64,000 bases of DNA from Microbacterium sorbitolivorans (GCF_003327285.1 NZ_KZ848473.1:372001-436000); one strand, 5' to 3'; positions 8,183 to 17,687 are shown, numbered from the stretch's first letter. Numbers and translations: made by a program. Notes: generated by a model not told the origin, from the letters alone.

Positions 8183-9330
8183 CCCTGCGGGTGGATGCGC
8201 TCTGCAATGCGCGCGCGAGGGACCTCGCCGCGGCCTGGCTCGGCGAGAGGGCGACGCCCGAGGCGCTCGCCCGCATCGCCTGGTCGGTGCTCGTCGAACC
8301 GGGCGACGCGACGGCGGGCGCCCTCATCGCCGCCGAGGGCGCGGCCGGCGCGCTCGAGCGGGTGAGCCGCGACGAGGGCGGCGGCGACAAAGAGCTGGCG
8401 CAGGCGATCGCGCGGTGGGCGCCGCGCTGGCAGGCGGCGCTCGTTGTGGCCGCGATCGAGCAGGCCGCGCGCCGGGGGCTGGCGCTCGTGCTGCCGGGCG
8501 ACGTCGCCTGGCCGCGGGGCTTCGACGACCTCGGCCCCCACGCGCCCGTGTGCCTCTGGGTGCGGGGAGACCCGAACATGCTCGCGGCGGCGGCCGCCGT
8601 CTCGATCGTCGGCGCGCGCAGCGCGACCCCGTACGGCGAGCACGTCGCCGGGATCCTCGCGGGCGACCTCGCGCACGACGGCATCGCGGTCGTGTCTGGC
8701 GCCGCCTACGGCATCGACGGCGCGGCGCACCGCGCGGCGCTGCAGCTCGGCGGGCGCACGATCGCGTTCGTCGCCGGAGGCGTCGACCGCGTCTATCCCG
8801 CCGGCCACGCGCAACTGTTCCAGCAGATCGCCTCGACGGGCGCCGTCGTCGCGGAGTGCCCGCCGGGAACAACGCCGACTCGATGGCGATTTCTCGCTCG
8901 CAACAGGCTTATTGCCGCGATCGGCGACGCCACGGTGGTCGTCGAGGCAGGGTTCCGCAGCGGCAGCATTAACACAGCTGGCCACGCGGCGAGCCTCGGC
9001 CGCGCGCTCGGCGCGGTGCCCGGGCCCATCACGAGCACGACCTCGGCGGGGTGCCACCGTCTGCTCCGCGATTACGACGCCGTCTGCGTGACGAGCGCCG
9101 ACGACGTGAAGGAGATGTTGGGCATCACGGCCGATCCGGCGCCGCTCGCGTACGAGTCGCCCGAGTCAGTGCGCCTCACCGACGCGCTGAGCAATCGCCG
9201 CGCCCGCACGGTCGGCGAGCTCGCGCAGCGCAGCGGCCTCGCGCCGGGCGACGTCGAGGCGACCCTCGGCCTCCTGCACCTCTCGGGGAGCGTGGTCGAG
9301 CGCGAGGGCGGGTGGATGCTCGCGCGGTGA
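8179..9330 (+). CDS. dprA: DNA-processing protein DprA
   Basis: Binds single-stranded DNA during uptake and loads RecA. The 383-aa protein has the Rossmann-type DprA core from about residue 142 (SIVGARSATPYGE, SGAAYGIDGAAHRAAL, RFLARNRLIAAI) and a C-terminal winged-helix region ending GGWMLAR. The start overlaps the comM stop. The convergent xerC gene begins one base after its stop. No competence pilus genes are in the window, so uptake itself cannot be inferred. Confidence 0.95.
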   Translation: MTLRVDALCNARARDLAAAWLGERATPEALARIAWSVLVEPGDATAGALIAAEGAAGALERVSRDEGGGDKELAQAIARWAPRWQAALVVAAIEQAARRGLALVLPGDVAWPRGFDDLGPHAPVCLWVRGDPNMLAAAAAVSIVGARSATPYGEHVAGILAGDLAHDGIAVVSGAAYGIDGAAHRAALQLGGRTIAFVAGGVDRVYPAGHAQLFQQIASTGAVVAECPPGTTPTRWRFLARNRLIAAIGDATVVVEAGFRSGSINTAGHAASLGRALGAVPGPITSTTSAGCHRLLRDYDAVCVTSADDVKEMLGITADPAPLAYESPESVRLTDALSNRRARTVGELAQRSGLAPGDVEATLGLLHLSGSVVEREGGWMLAR

Positions 9331-9331
9331 G

Positions 9332-10231
9332 CTACGCCCGTGGGTGCGCCTGGCGGTACGCGGCGGCGAGGCGCTCGCTCGAGACGTGGGTGTACACCTG
9401 CGTCGTGCCGAGGCTCGCGTGCCCCAGCAGCTCCTGCACGGCGCGGAGGTCCGCGCCGCCGTCGAGCAGGTGGGTCGCCGCCGAGTGCCGCAGCGCGTGG
9501 GGGCCGACGGCCCCGCCGACGAGCGGGCCGACCGTGCGGGCTACGAGGTCGTAGACCGCGCGGGGGCCGAGCCTGCGCCCGCGCGCGCCGAGAAACACCG
9601 CGGGGCCGGATCCGCCGCCGCGCGCCGCGAGCGCCGAGCGGCCGCGCGTGAGATAGGCCTCGATCGCGCGCCGCGCGGGGGCGCCGTAGGGCACGACGCG
9701 TTCCTTCGAGCCTTTGCCGAGCACACGGGCCGTCGCGCGCGAGGGGTCGAGGTCGTCGACGTCGAGGCCGCAGAGCTCCGACACGCGGATCCCGGATCCG
9801 TAGAGCAGTTCGAGGATCGCGTGGTCGCGGAGCGCCACGGGGTCACCCTCGGCGGCCGCCGCCGCGGCGTCCCGCAGCATGTCGTCGAGGCCCTGCGCGG
9901 TGGCGACGCGGGGGAGGCGCTGGGCCTTCTTCGGCGTCACGAGGCGCACGGCGGGGTCGACATCGATGAGGCCCTCGTCGAGGGCCCACGCGAAAAAGCC
10001 GCGCGCCGACGAGGTGCGCCGGGCGAGCGTCGACCGCGCGTCGCCGCGCTGCGACGCCTTCCAGAGCCACTCGCGCAGAACCTCGATATCGATGGCCGCG
10101 AGTTCGACGTCGCCCGAGGCTGCCGCGAGATCGGCGAGGTCGGAGCGATAGGCCCGGACCGTGGCGGGGGAGAGCCTGCGCACACCGTCGAGGTGGTGGG
10201 CGAAGCGCTGGGCTGCGGCGGAGAGGAGCAC
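9332..10231 (-). CDS. xerC: Tyrosine recombinase XerC-like
   Basis: Site-specific recombinase that with XerD resolves chromosome dimers at dif. The 299 aa include an N-terminal SAM-like core-binding domain (about 1-95) and a catalytic domain with Arg149 (GSGIRVSEL), the GKGSKER Lys region at 172-178, His245 and Arg248 (HALRH), His271 (GHASLG) and Tyr280 (QVYTH), so the full catalytic set is present. The start is GTG at 10231, with CAGACT six bases upstream (leaderless). The position beside dprA, with no phage genes, supports housekeeping XerC over an integrase. Confidence 0.9.
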   Translation of the reverse strand: MLLSAAAQRFAHHLDGVRRLSPATVRAYRSDLADLAAASGDVELAAIDIEVLREWLWKASQRGDARSTLARRTSSARGFFAWALDEGLIDVDPAVRLVTPKKAQRLPRVATAQGLDDMLRDAAAAAAEGDPVALRDHAILELLYGSGIRVSELCGLDVDDLDPSRATARVLGKGSKERVVPYGAPARRAIEAYLTRGRSALAARGGGSGPAVFLGARGRRLGPRAVYDLVARTVGPLVGGAVGPHALRHSAATHLLDGGADLRAVQELLGHASLGTTQVYTHVSSERLAAAYRQAHPRA

Positions 10232-10249
10232 CCGTCCAGTCTGCCCCGC

Positions 10250-10783
10250 TCAGGAGCAACAGGGCAGTAGCACGGGCCGCTCGGCCGCGCCGAGCAGCGC
10301 GAGGGGGTTGATGTACTCGCCGTCGAGACGCGCGCCGAGGTGCAGCAGGCCCTCGGCCGTGTGGCCACCCGTCGCGAGCGTGCCGACCGCCTGGCCCTGC
10401 GGCACGGCGTCGCCGGGGTTCAGCTCGCTCTCGACGGGCTCGAGCGTCGAGACGAGTCCGGATCCGTGATCGATCGTGATGAGCGGGCGGTCGACCACCA
10501 CGCCGCGGAAGGCGACGACACCATCCGCGGGCGCGACGATCTCGTCGGCCGCGACGGCGATGTCGATGCCGCGGTGGCCCGCCTCGTAGGGTGTCGGGGG
10601 CTGTTCGTAGGGCCGCACGACGCGCGCGACGCCGCCCGGCCAGACCCACGAGCCGGGCGCGCCCGGATCCGCGACCGCGGGTGCGGATCCGGTGAGGGGC
10701 GCGCAGAGCGCGAGAACGCAGGCGAGGAGGAGCGCCCTGCGCGGGCGGCTCCGGGTATTTTCCGAGCTGGGAGAGGTCGTCAT
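10250..10783 (-). CDS. Secreted M23-family peptidase domain protein
   Basis: A probable secreted LytM-fold protein acting on peptidoglycan. The 177 aa start with a signal peptide (RALLLACVLALCAPLTG, about 17-40). The first metal motif, HRGIDIA, is present, while the usual HxH appears as LLHLGAR, keeping one His only. Such variants can be regulators rather than active enzymes. The ATG at 10783 has CATCGT six bases upstream. It is divergent from rpsB, a common neighbourhood for this gene. A CCS tail ends the protein. Confidence 0.85.
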   Translation of the reverse strand: MTTSPSSENTRSRPRRALLLACVLALCAPLTGSAPAVADPGAPGSWVWPGGVARVVRPYEQPPTPYEAGHRGIDIAVAADEIVAPADGVVAFRGVVVDRPLITIDHGSGLVSTLEPVESELNPGDAVPQGQAVGTLATGGHTAEGLLHLGARLDGEYINPLALLGAAERPVLLPCCS

Positions 10784-10904
10784 GCGCCTACGATGGCGCA
10801 GGCCAGAATCGCGCGCTCGACGAGAGCGGCGATTGTGGAGAAACTCCCGCAAATTCGCCCCTGTGGGCACGCTGAGCCGCGCCGGTTCGCGAGCCAAGGT
10901 GCTG

Positions 10905-11091
10905 TATAGTGGGGGATGCATCTCGCTCGTCGAGATGACTTCGCGTGTCCTTTCGGCTTCGGCCGGTCATGCTCCCAACGGTCCCTCGAAAGAGGGCGGG
11001 TGCGTGTCAGGACACCAGGCTCGCCGGCGCTCGCCGGCAACTCAACCGCAATCGGCACGCCACAGGTGTGCCCTGACACAAGGAGACGACC
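10905..11091 (+). promoter_or_regulatory. rpsB promoter and long structured leader
   Basis: TATAGT at 10905-10910 is a strong -10, giving a leader of about 175 nt before rpsB. The leader contains hairpins CATCTCG/CGAGATG (10919-10937), CCCTC-gaaa-GAGGG (10983-10996, a GNRA-type loop), GTGTC/GACAC (11004-11015) and a GCCGGC repeat pair near 11022-11038. The 308-bp stretch between the M23 gene and rpsB holds no other gene that I can see. S2 autoregulation through this leader is an inference. Confidence 0.65.
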
Positions 11092-11883
11092 ATGGCTGTC
11101 GTTACCATCCGCCAGCTGCTCGACAGCGGCGTTCACTTCGGACACCAGACCCGTCGGTGGAACCCGAAGGTGAAGCGCTTCATCCTTACGGAGCGCTCGG
11201 GCATTCACATCATCGACCTGCAGCAGTCGCTGGGTTACATCGACTCGGCGTACGACTTCGTCAAGGAGACGGTTGCCCGCGGCGGCACCATCCTTTTCGT
11301 CGGTACGAAGAAGCAGGCTCAGGAAGTCCTCGCCGAGCAGGCGACCCGCGTGGGCCAGCCCTACGTCAACGAGCGCTGGCTCGGTGGCCTCCTCACCAAC
11401 TTCCAGACGGTGTCGAAGCGCCTTGCTCGCATGAAGGAGCTCGAGGAGCTCGACTTCGAGAACCCCGCCGAGTCGGGCTTCACGAAGAAGGAACTCCTCC
11501 TCAAGAAGCGCGAGCTCGACAAGCTCCACAAGTCGCTGGGCGGTATCCGCAACCTGACGAAGGCCCCCTCGGCCCTCTGGGTTGTTGACGCTAAGCGCGA
11601 GCACCTCGCCATCGACGAGGCCCGCAAGCTCAACATCCCGGTCATCGGTATCCTCGACACCAACGTCGACCCCGACGACCTCGCATACCCGATCCCCGGC
11701 AACGACGACGCGATCCGTTCGGTCGCGCTCCTCACCCGCATCATCGCGGACGCCGCCGCGGAGGGTCTGCAGCTCAAGCACAACCCCACCGAGGGTGCTG
11801 CTGAGCCGCTCGCCGAGTGGGAGCAGGAGCTCCTCGCCGGTGAGAACGCCGAGGCTCCGGCCGAGGCTCCCGCAGCCGAGTAA
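11092..11883 (+). CDS. rpsB: 30S ribosomal protein S2
   Basis: Structural component of the small subunit. The 263-aa protein shows the family blocks [27 protein letters not shown] and [12 protein letters not shown], plus an Ala/Glu-rich C-terminal tail of about 25 residues typical of actinobacterial S2. A strong AAGGAG ribosome site precedes the ATG. It is followed after 38 bp by tsf in the classical rpsB-tsf order. Confidence 0.98.
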   Translation: MAVVTIRQLLDSGVHFGHQTRRWNPKVKRFILTERSGIHIIDLQQSLGYIDSAYDFVKETVARGGTILFVGTKKQAQEVLAEQATRVGQPYVNERWLGGLLTNFQTVSKRLARMKELEELDFENPAESGFTKKELLLKKRELDKLHKSLGGIRNLTKAPSALWVVDAKREHLAIDEARKLNIPVIGILDTNVDPDDLAYPIPGNDDAIRSVALLTRIIADAAAEGLQLKHNPTEGAAEPLAEWEQELLAGENAEAPAEAPAAE

Positions 11884-11921
11884 TCGACACCTAGAGCAAC
11901 TAGAGCAAAGGGAAGCCACTT

Positions 11922-12749
11922 ATGGCAAAGGTCAGCATCGCCGACATCAAGACGCTGCGCGAGCAGCTCGGCACCGGCATGGTCGACACCAAGAAGGCCC
12001 TTGAGGAAGCCGACGGCGACCTCGAGAAGGCCATCGAGATCCTCCGCCTCCAGGGCGCGAAGGGCAACGCGAAGCGCGCAGACCGTGCCGCGACCGAGGG
12101 CCTCGTGGCCGCGGCCGAGGTCAACGGTTCGACGACGCTCATCGAGCTCGCTTGCGAGACCGACTTCGTCGCGAAGAACGAGAAGTTCCTCGCGCTCTCC
12201 GAGAAGGTTCTCGCCGCGGTCTCCGCAGCGGGCGCCACGACCGTTGAGGCCGGCCTCCAGGCCGACGTCGATGGCCAGACCGTTGAGCAGCTCATCGCCG
12301 ACGAGGCCGCCGTTATCGGAGAGAAGATCGAGCTTCGCAACGTCGCCACCCTCGCGGGTGACGCGTTCCAGGTCTACCTGCACAAGACGAACAAGGACCT
12401 GCCCGCGCAGGTCGGTGTCGTTGTCGCCTACTCGGGTGACGACGCCGAGACGGCTCGCTCGATCGCGCAGCACATCTCGTTCGCCGCTCCGCAGTACCTG
12501 ACCCGCGACGAGGTTCCGGCCGAGGTCGTCGAGAAGGAGCGTGACATCGTCACCGAGATCTCGCGCAACGAGGGCAAGCCCGAGGCCGCCCTGCCGAAGA
12601 TCATCGAGGGTCGCGTGAACGCCTTCCTCAAGCAGGTCGTGCTCCTCGAGCAGGCCTACGCGAAGGACAACAAGCTCTCGATCAAGCAGGTCGCGGACGC
12701 CGCCGGTATCACCGTCACCGGCTTCGCGCGCTTCAAGGTCGGCGCTTAA
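11922..12749 (+). CDS. tsf: Elongation factor Ts
   Basis: Nucleotide exchange factor for EF-Tu. The 275 aa include the N-terminal UBA-like domain (IKTLREQLGTGMVDTKKALEEADGDLEKA), the signature ELACETDFVAKNEKF, and two dimerisation subdomains. The ribosome site AAGGGAAG precedes ATG 11922. An intrinsic terminator follows, so rpsB-tsf forms its own unit and pyrH restarts transcription. Confidence 0.98.
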   Translation: MAKVSIADIKTLREQLGTGMVDTKKALEEADGDLEKAIEILRLQGAKGNAKRADRAATEGLVAAAEVNGSTTLIELACETDFVAKNEKFLALSEKVLAAVSAAGATTVEAGLQADVDGQTVEQLIADEAAVIGEKIELRNVATLAGDAFQVYLHKTNKDLPAQVGVVVAYSGDDAETARSIAQHISFAAPQYLTRDEVPAEVVEKERDIVTEISRNEGKPEAALPKIIEGRVNAFLKQVVLLEQAYAKDNKLSIKQVADAAGITVTGFARFKVGA

Positions 12750-12760
12750 GCAATACCTTG

Positions 12761-12805
12761 ACGGGGCCCGGGAACCCGCTTCGGCGGATCCCCGGGCCCC
12801 GTTTT
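12761..12805 (+). terminator. Intrinsic terminator after tsf
   Basis: ACGGGGCCCGGG (12761-12772) pairs with CCCGGGCCCCGT (12791-12802) over 12 bp and is followed by TTTTG. It is a strong GC stem with a short T-run. Confidence 0.9.
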
Positions 12806-12911
12806 GCGCGCCGACGCGGCGCGCCATGACGAACGCGCGCAGGAATGATCCGGGCCACCTGCGCTAGCGTTATTCAGATCTCTTTTTCGGCCTCTGAGAG
12901 GAACCCTCATC

Positions 12912-13628
12912 GTGACCAGCGACGCCAGCACCCGCCGTGTACTTCTGAAGCTCTCGGGGGAGGCGTTCGGCGGGGGAACCCTCGGCGTGGCACCGGATGT
13001 CGTCAGCGAGATCGCGCGCGCGATCTCGGAGGCGGCGCGCGAGGTGCAGATCGCGATCGTGGTCGGCGGCGGTAACTTCTTCCGCGGCGCCGAGCTCTCG
13101 AAGAGCGGCATGGAGCGCTCGCGCGCCGACTACATGGGCATGCTGGGCACCGTCATGAACGCCCTCGCCCTGCAGGACTTCCTCGAGCAGGCCGGCACCG
13201 AGACCCGCGTGCAGTCGGCCATCGAGATGCGTCAGGTCGCCGAGCCCTACATCCCGCGCAAGGCCGAGCGCCACATGGAGAAGGGCCGCGTCGTCATCTT
13301 CGGTGCGGGCGCGGGCCTGCCCTACTTCTCGACCGACACGGTCGCGGCGCAGCGCGCGCTCGAGATCCGCGCCGACGAGGTCCTCGTGGCGAAGAACGGC
13401 GTCGACGGCGTCTACACGGCCGACCCGAAGGTCGACCCGACCGCGACGAAGCTCGAGCACCTCACCTACAACGACGCCCTCGTGAAGGGCCTCAAGGTCG
13501 TCGACTCGACGGCGCTGAGCCTCTGCATGGACAACCGCATGCGCATGCGCGTCTTCGGCATGGAGCCCGCCAGCAACATCACGAGCGCCCTGCGCGGCGA
13601 CGCGATTGGCACGAGCGTCACCGCCTGA
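12912..13628 (+). CDS. pyrH: UMP kinase
   Basis: Phosphorylates UMP to UDP in pyrimidine nucleotide synthesis; amino-acid-kinase fold hexamer. The 238-aa protein shows [17 protein letters not shown], the DYMGMLGT helix, [17 protein letters not shown] and [13 protein letters not shown]. The GTG start at 12912 has GAGAGGA upstream. A TAGCGT hexamer near 12867 could be its -10, after the tsf terminator. It leads the pyrH-frr-cdsA run. Confidence 0.97.
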   Translation: MTSDASTRRVLLKLSGEAFGGGTLGVAPDVVSEIARAISEAAREVQIAIVVGGGNFFRGAELSKSGMERSRADYMGMLGTVMNALALQDFLEQAGTETRVQSAIEMRQVAEPYIPRKAERHMEKGRVVIFGAGAGLPYFSTDTVAAQRALEIRADEVLVAKNGVDGVYTADPKVDPTATKLEHLTYNDALVKGLKVVDSTALSLCMDNRMRMRVFGMEPASNITSALRGDAIGTSVTA

Positions 13629-13672
13629 CGCGCGAGAATAGTCTTACTACACACTCACGAATTGGAGTCCCC

Positions 13673-14227
13673 GTGATCGCCGACGTTCTTTCTGAAGCAA
13701 ATAGTCGCATGGAGCGCGCCGTTGAGGCCGCGAAGGAAGACTTTGCCACGGTGCGCACCGGCCGCGCCAACCCGCAGATGTTCCAGCGGGTGCTCGTCGA
13801 CTACTACGGCACCCCGACGCCCCTGCAGCAGCTCGCGGCTCTCGCTAACCCCGAGGCGCGCACGCTCGTCATCACGCCCTACGACAAGTCGGCGCTGACG
13901 GCGATCGAGCAGGCGATCCGCGACATCCCGAACCTCGGCGTGAACCCGACGAACGACGGCAACCTCGTTCGCGTCACGATGCCCGAGCTCACGGAGGAGC
14001 GCCGCAAGGAGTACGTCAAGCTCGTCAAGGGCAAGGCCGAAGACGCCCGCGTTCGCGTGCGCGGCATCCGTCGCCAGGTGAAGGACGACCTCACCGCGCT
14101 GAAGGACGAGATCGGCGAGGACGACGTCGCCCGCGGCGAGAAGGACCTCGACGCGCTGACGAAGAAGCACGTCGACCTCATCGACGTCGCGCTCACGGCC
14201 AAGGAAGCCGAGCTCCTCGAGGTCTGA
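13673..14227 (+). CDS. frr: Ribosome recycling factor
   Basis: Splits post-termination ribosomes together with EF-G. The 184-aa length is canonical, with the family marks [25 protein letters not shown] and the K-rich three-helix bundle. The GTG at 13673 has TTGGAG upstream. It lies 44 bp after pyrH; the gap contains TACACA/TAGTCT-like hexamers, so a second promoter is possible. The stop is three bases before cdsA. Confidence 0.98.
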   Translation: MIADVLSEANSRMERAVEAAKEDFATVRTGRANPQMFQRVLVDYYGTPTPLQQLAALANPEARTLVITPYDKSALTAIEQAIRDIPNLGVNPTNDGNLVRVTMPELTEERRKEYVKLVKGKAEDARVRVRGIRRQVKDDLTALKDEIGEDDVARGEKDLDALTKKHVDLIDVALTAKEAELLEV

Positions 14228-14230
14228 CCC

Positions 14231-15235
14231 ATGAACCATTCGAGTGCTGACGACGAGCGGCGAGACGATCAGTCCGCCGCGGACCCGTCGCGCCCGGGCT
14301 CGGTACATGACCGACTGACGCACGCGCGCGACGACCTGGAACACCGGGTCGATCGCGCGCGCGATCAGTTCGACGCGACGAACGAGCGGATCAAGAAGCG
14401 AACGGGTCGCGACCTGTTCGCCGCCATCGGCGTCGGCGTGCTCGCCGGCGCGATCGCGCTTGCGTCGCTTCTCTTCCTGAAGTGGGTCTTCGCGATCCTC
14501 GCGGTGGGAGTCGCCGGCCTCGGCGTCTTCGAGCTCGCGCGCGCGCTCCAGGCGCGCGGGCGCCGCATCGACCTGGTGCCGCAGCTGCTCGGCAGCACCA
14601 TGCTCCTCGCCGCCGCATTCTGGCTGCCCTCGGCGGCCTATTGGGCCGCGCTCTTCGTCGCGCTCGTGCTGATCGTGGTGTGGCGCACCGTGGCGCAGAT
14701 GGCGTCGCCCGACGGGCGCGTGTACGCGTCGATCTTCGCCGACATCATCGTTGGCTGTTTCATCACGCTCTACGTGCCGCTGCTCGCGAGCTCGGCGCTC
14801 GTGCTGCTGAAGCAGCCCTCGGGCGAGCTGTGGGTCATGATGTTCCTGCTGCTCGTGATCGTGGCCGATACGGGCGCCTACGCCTCCGGCCTCATGTTCG
14901 GCAAGCACAAGCTCGCGCCGCGCATCAGCCCGGGTAAGACGTGGGAGGGCTCGGCCGGCGCCCTCGTGGTCGCCGTGATCGTGGGCGCGTTCGCCGGCTA
15001 CTTCCTGCTCGAGGTGCCCTGGTGGGCGGGCATGATCATGGCGGTTCCGCTCGTCGCCTCGGCGACGCTCGGCGACCTCGCCGAATCGATGATCAAGCGC
15101 GACCTCGGCATTAAAGACATGAGCTCCTGGTTGCCCGGGCACGGGGGAGTGCTCGACCGCCTCGACAGCATCCTGCCGTCGGCCGTCGTCGCCCTCGCGC
15201 TGTACCAGCTGCTCTCGCCGCTCAGCGGCCTGTGA
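14231..15235 (+). CDS. cdsA: Phosphatidate cytidylyltransferase
   Basis: Makes CDP-diacylglycerol from phosphatidate and CTP, the branch point of phospholipid synthesis, in the membrane. The 334 aa carry the CDP-DAG synthase signature near the C-terminus (GDLAESMIKRDLGIKD...LPGHGGVLDRLDS). About eight membrane segments follow a charged cytoplasmic extension of around 58 residues rich in Asp and Arg, typical of actinobacterial versions. Its stop overlaps the region in front of the DivIVA-domain gene. Confidence 0.95.
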   Translation: MNHSSADDERRDDQSAADPSRPGSVHDRLTHARDDLEHRVDRARDQFDATNERIKKRTGRDLFAAIGVGVLAGAIALASLLFLKWVFAILAVGVAGLGVFELARALQARGRRIDLVPQLLGSTMLLAAAFWLPSAAYWAALFVALVLIVVWRTVAQMASPDGRVYASIFADIIVGCFITLYVPLLASSALVLLKQPSGELWVMMFLLLVIVADTGAYASGLMFGKHKLAPRISPGKTWEGSAGALVVAVIVGAFAGYFLLEVPWWAGMIMAVPLVASATLGDLAESMIKRDLGIKDMSSWLPGHGGVLDRLDSILPSAVVALALYQLLSPLSGL

Positions 15236-15246
15236 GAGGTAACACG

Positions 15247-15804
15247 ATGACCCAGACGTCTGTCAGCGCGCCCTTTACGCGCGTGCCCTGGAACAAGCGC
15301 GGCTACGAGCCCGAGGCCGTGCAGGCCTTCCTCGACCGCGCGCGTGCGTCGTATCAGGGCGGCACGGGCGAGCTCACGAGCCTCGACGTGCGCTCGGCGT
15401 CGTTCCCGCTCGCGCGGGGCGGTTTCGACATGCGCAGCGTGGATCACGCGCTCGCCCGCCTCGAGGACGCCTTCGCGGCGCGCGAGCGCGACGCGCGGAT
15501 CCGCACCGGCGGAGCCGAGATGTGGGTCGACGAGGCGCGCGCGGAGGCGCAGGAGCTACTCGCGCGCTTTGGCCGCCCGCAGGGCCACCGCTTCGATCGC
15601 GCGGGCGCGCTCCGGTCCGGCTACTCGGTCGCCGAGGTCGACGCCGTCGCCGACCGCCTCTCGCGGTTCTTCGCCCACGGCGACCCCGTCTCGGCGGATC
15701 AGCTGCGCACCGCGGCGTTTCACCCGCAGCGCGGGGGATACCGCGAGGAACAGGTCGACGCCGTGCTCGACGCCGCCGTGCGCGTGATTCTCGCGGTCCG
15801 ATGA
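15247..15804 (+). CDS. DivIVA-domain repeat protein
   Basis: A soluble 185-aa protein with three copies of the short DivI1A-type repeat, each a pair around F.....GY/GGF....VD..L: residues about 8-25 (TRVPWNKRGYEPEAVQAFLD), 50-70 (RGGFDMRSVDHALARL) and two later (SGYSVAEVDAVADRLSRF, RGGYREEQVDAVLD). It is probably a growth or division scaffold-related protein, but its function is not known. The ATG at 15247 has GAGAGG eight bases upstream; GTG 15232, overlapping cdsA, is less likely. Confidence 0.8.
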   Translation: MTQTSVSAPFTRVPWNKRGYEPEAVQAFLDRARASYQGGTGELTSLDVRSASFPLARGGFDMRSVDHALARLEDAFAARERDARIRTGGAEMWVDEARAEAQELLARFGRPQGHRFDRAGALRSGYSVAEVDAVADRLSRFFAHGDPVSADQLRTAAFHPQRGGYREEQVDAVLDAAVRVILAVR

Positions 15805-15861
15805 CATGGTGCAGAATCTAATGTCACATTCAGGTAACAGTCGGGTACACTGGTGCTCACT

Positions 15862-16638
15862 GTGACTGATCAGAACAGCGAACCCCGCACCCAGACCCGC
15901 CGCCAGGCCCGCGCGACTCAGCGCGCGGCGATGAGCGAGGGACGCCGCATCGAACGATCGGCCGTACGCGCCGAGCGTCGTCGCACCCGCGACACGGTTC
16001 GCGCCTGGACGGCCCGCCGCATCGCGATCGGCGTGCTCGGCGGCGTCGCAGCCGTCGGCATCGTCGGTGCCATGGTCGCGCCGCTCCTGCAGTCGCAGAC
16101 CGCGACCGCGAGCCAGGACCATCAGCAGCAGCAGTCCGAGTACTCCGCCGCGGCAGAAGACGCACAGCTGTTCGCCGTCGCCGAGCACGGCGCCGTGCTC
16201 TCGGCCCTGACGAACGTCGCATACGAGGTCGAGGTCCCCACGCCCACCCCGACGCCGGAGCCCGAGGTCGCGTCCGTTCCCGAAGGCGACACGTCGGGCG
16301 GCACCCAGGCCGAGCAGACGGCGCCCGCGCCGATCCAGCCCCCCGCGGCATACACGGGCGGCGGCTCGGCATCCGAGTGGATGGCGGCGGCCGGCATCGC
16401 CGAGAGCGACTGGGGCTACGTCGACTACATCGTCACCCGCGAGAGCGGCTGGAACCCGAACGCGACCAACGCGTCGTCGGGCGCGTGCGGCCTCGTGCAG
16501 GCGCTTCCCTGCAGCAAGGTTCCGGGCGGCGGCTACGACCCCGTCGCGAACCTGCAGTGGGCCAATGGCTACGCCGTGGGGCGCTACGGAAGCTGGGCCA
16601 ACGCCCACGCCTTCTGGGTCTCCAACCACTGGTGGTAA
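15862..16638 (+). CDS. Membrane-anchored transglycosylase-like protein
   Basis: Predicted cell-wall lytic protein. The 258 aa have a basic cytoplasmic N-terminus, one membrane segment (about 54-78, IAIGVLGGVAAVGIVGAMVA), a Pro/Thr/Gly-rich linker (TPTPTPEPE) and a C-terminal lysozyme-like domain (from about 175) with the catalytic-type Glu in VTRESGWNPNA and the pattern ASGACGLVQALPCSK...W. It resembles actinobacterial Rpf/SLT-like domains. The GTG at 15862 is ten bases after TACACT (15846-15851), so the mRNA is leaderless or nearly so. Confidence 0.85.
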   Translation: MTDQNSEPRTQTRRQARATQRAAMSEGRRIERSAVRAERRRTRDTVRAWTARRIAIGVLGGVAAVGIVGAMVAPLLQSQTATASQDHQQQQSEYSAAAEDAQLFAVAEHGAVLSALTNVAYEVEVPTPTPTPEPEVASVPEGDTSGGTQAEQTAPAPIQPPAAYTGGGSASEWMAAAGIAESDWGYVDYIVTRESGWNPNATNASSGACGLVQALPCSKVPGGGYDPVANLQWANGYAVGRYGSWANAHAFWVSNHWW

Positions 16639-16651
16639 GGGGCACCTGACG

Positions 16652-16939
16652 ATGGGTCGCTCACGCCGCCGTCGTCCCGAACCTCGTTCGACTGACGACT
16701 CCTTCGAGCGCCTCCTCTCGGGCTTTCGCCGCACAGAGGAGCGTCGCGGCAACTCGTGGAACGTCCAGCCCGTCGGGCCGGGCCGCAGCGATAAGGCCTA
16801 CACTTGCCCTGGTTGTTCGCGCCCGATCCCGCCCGGCGCCGCCCACGTGGTCGCGTGGCGCGACGACGGCGTGATGGGGGCGCGCGCCGATCTCGAGGCG
16901 CGCCGCCACTGGCACTCGCACTGTTGGAACCTCGCCTGA
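16652..16939 (+). CDS. Small zinc-ribbon-like conserved protein
   Basis: A 95-aa cytoplasmic protein of a conserved actinobacterial family often labelled 'ATP/GTP-binding' without evidence. It has a basic start (MGRSRRRRPEP) and then a probable zinc site, YTCPGCSRPIPPGAAHVVAW followed by RRHWHSHCW (CxxC...HxHC). No P-loop is present, so the label is not supported. ATG 16652 has AAGGGG upstream. It lies 13 bp after the transglycosylase-like gene. Confidence 0.75.
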   Translation: MGRSRRRRPEPRSTDDSFERLLSGFRRTEERRGNSWNVQPVGPGRSDKAYTCPGCSRPIPPGAAHVVAWRDDGVMGARADLEARRHWHSHCWNLA

Positions 16940-16973
16940 GCGATCTCTCCGGCAGGCCCCATAGACTGGCGCC

Positions 16974-17687
16974 GTGGAAATTCGTGGTGCCAGTATCCTC
17001 CCCGCCCGTCGCGAGGACATCGAGCTGACAACGAGCGACGGGCTGACGCTCGTCGGCGAGCTGTCGCTCCCGCTCGATCGCGATCCGGTGGCGACGCTCG
17101 TCACGCTCCACCCGCTTCCCACGCACGGCGGGTTCATGGACTCGCACATCATCCGCAAGGCCGCGGCGCGGCTCCCCGCGCTCGCTGATCTCGCCGTGCT
17201 GCGCTTCAACACCCGCGGCGTGACGTCGCCGCGCGGGACGAGCGAGGGATCCTTTGGCGAGGGCATCGACGAGCGCGCCGACGTCGAGGCCGCGATGCGC
17301 TTCGTTGCCGAGCGCGGGCTTCCGAACCCCTGGCTCGTCGGCTGGTCGTTCGGCACCGAGCTCACCCTGAAGTACGGCCGCGAGCACGACATCGCGGGCG
17401 CGATCCTGCTCTCGCCGCCGCTGCACCGCGCGACCGACGCGGAGGTCGCGGCGTGGGCCGATGACCCGCGCCCCCTCGTGATCCTCATTCCCGAGTTCGA
17501 CGACTACCTGCGCCCGGACGAGGCGCGCCAGCGGTTCGCGTGCGTCCCGGACGCCAAGCTCATCGCCGTCGAGGGCGGCAAGCACCTGTGGGTCGGCGAG
17601 AAGCAGACGGTGCGCGTCTTGAACGAGATCGTCGGCGCCGTGAACCCCGCGGCGCTGCCGCTGGCCGAGGAGTGGCCTGACGCCTGA
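16974..17687 (+). CDS. Alpha/beta hydrolase
   Basis: A 237-aa serine hydrolase of the KANL3/Tex30-like or YdfJ-like group; its substrate is unknown. The nucleophile elbow is GWSFG with Ser125, the acid probably lies in PEFDDYLRP, and the His in GGKHLWVGE. The oxyanion region HPLPTHGGF is present. The GTG start is preceded by TAGACT (16962-16967) with a six-base spacer and has no Shine-Dalgarno. It meets the AI-2E transporter gene tail to tail with three bases between stops. Confidence 0.88.
   Translation: MEIRGASILPARREDIELTTSDGLTLVGELSLPLDRDPVATLVTLHPLPTHGGFMDSHIIRKAAARLPALADLAVLRFNTRGVTSPRGTSEGSFGEGIDERADVEAAMRFVAERGLPNPWLVGWSFGTELTLKYGREHDIAGAILLSPPLHRATDAEVAAWADDPRPLVILIPEFDDYLRPDEARQRFACVPDAKLIAVEGGKHLWVGEKQTVRVLNEIVGAVNPAALPLAEEWPDA

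Noticed and set aside
15805-15861. c-di-AMP or other riboswitch in front of the transglycosylase-like gene
   Set aside because: The gap is 57 bp and the -10 lies ten bases from the start codon, leaving no room for a leader RNA.
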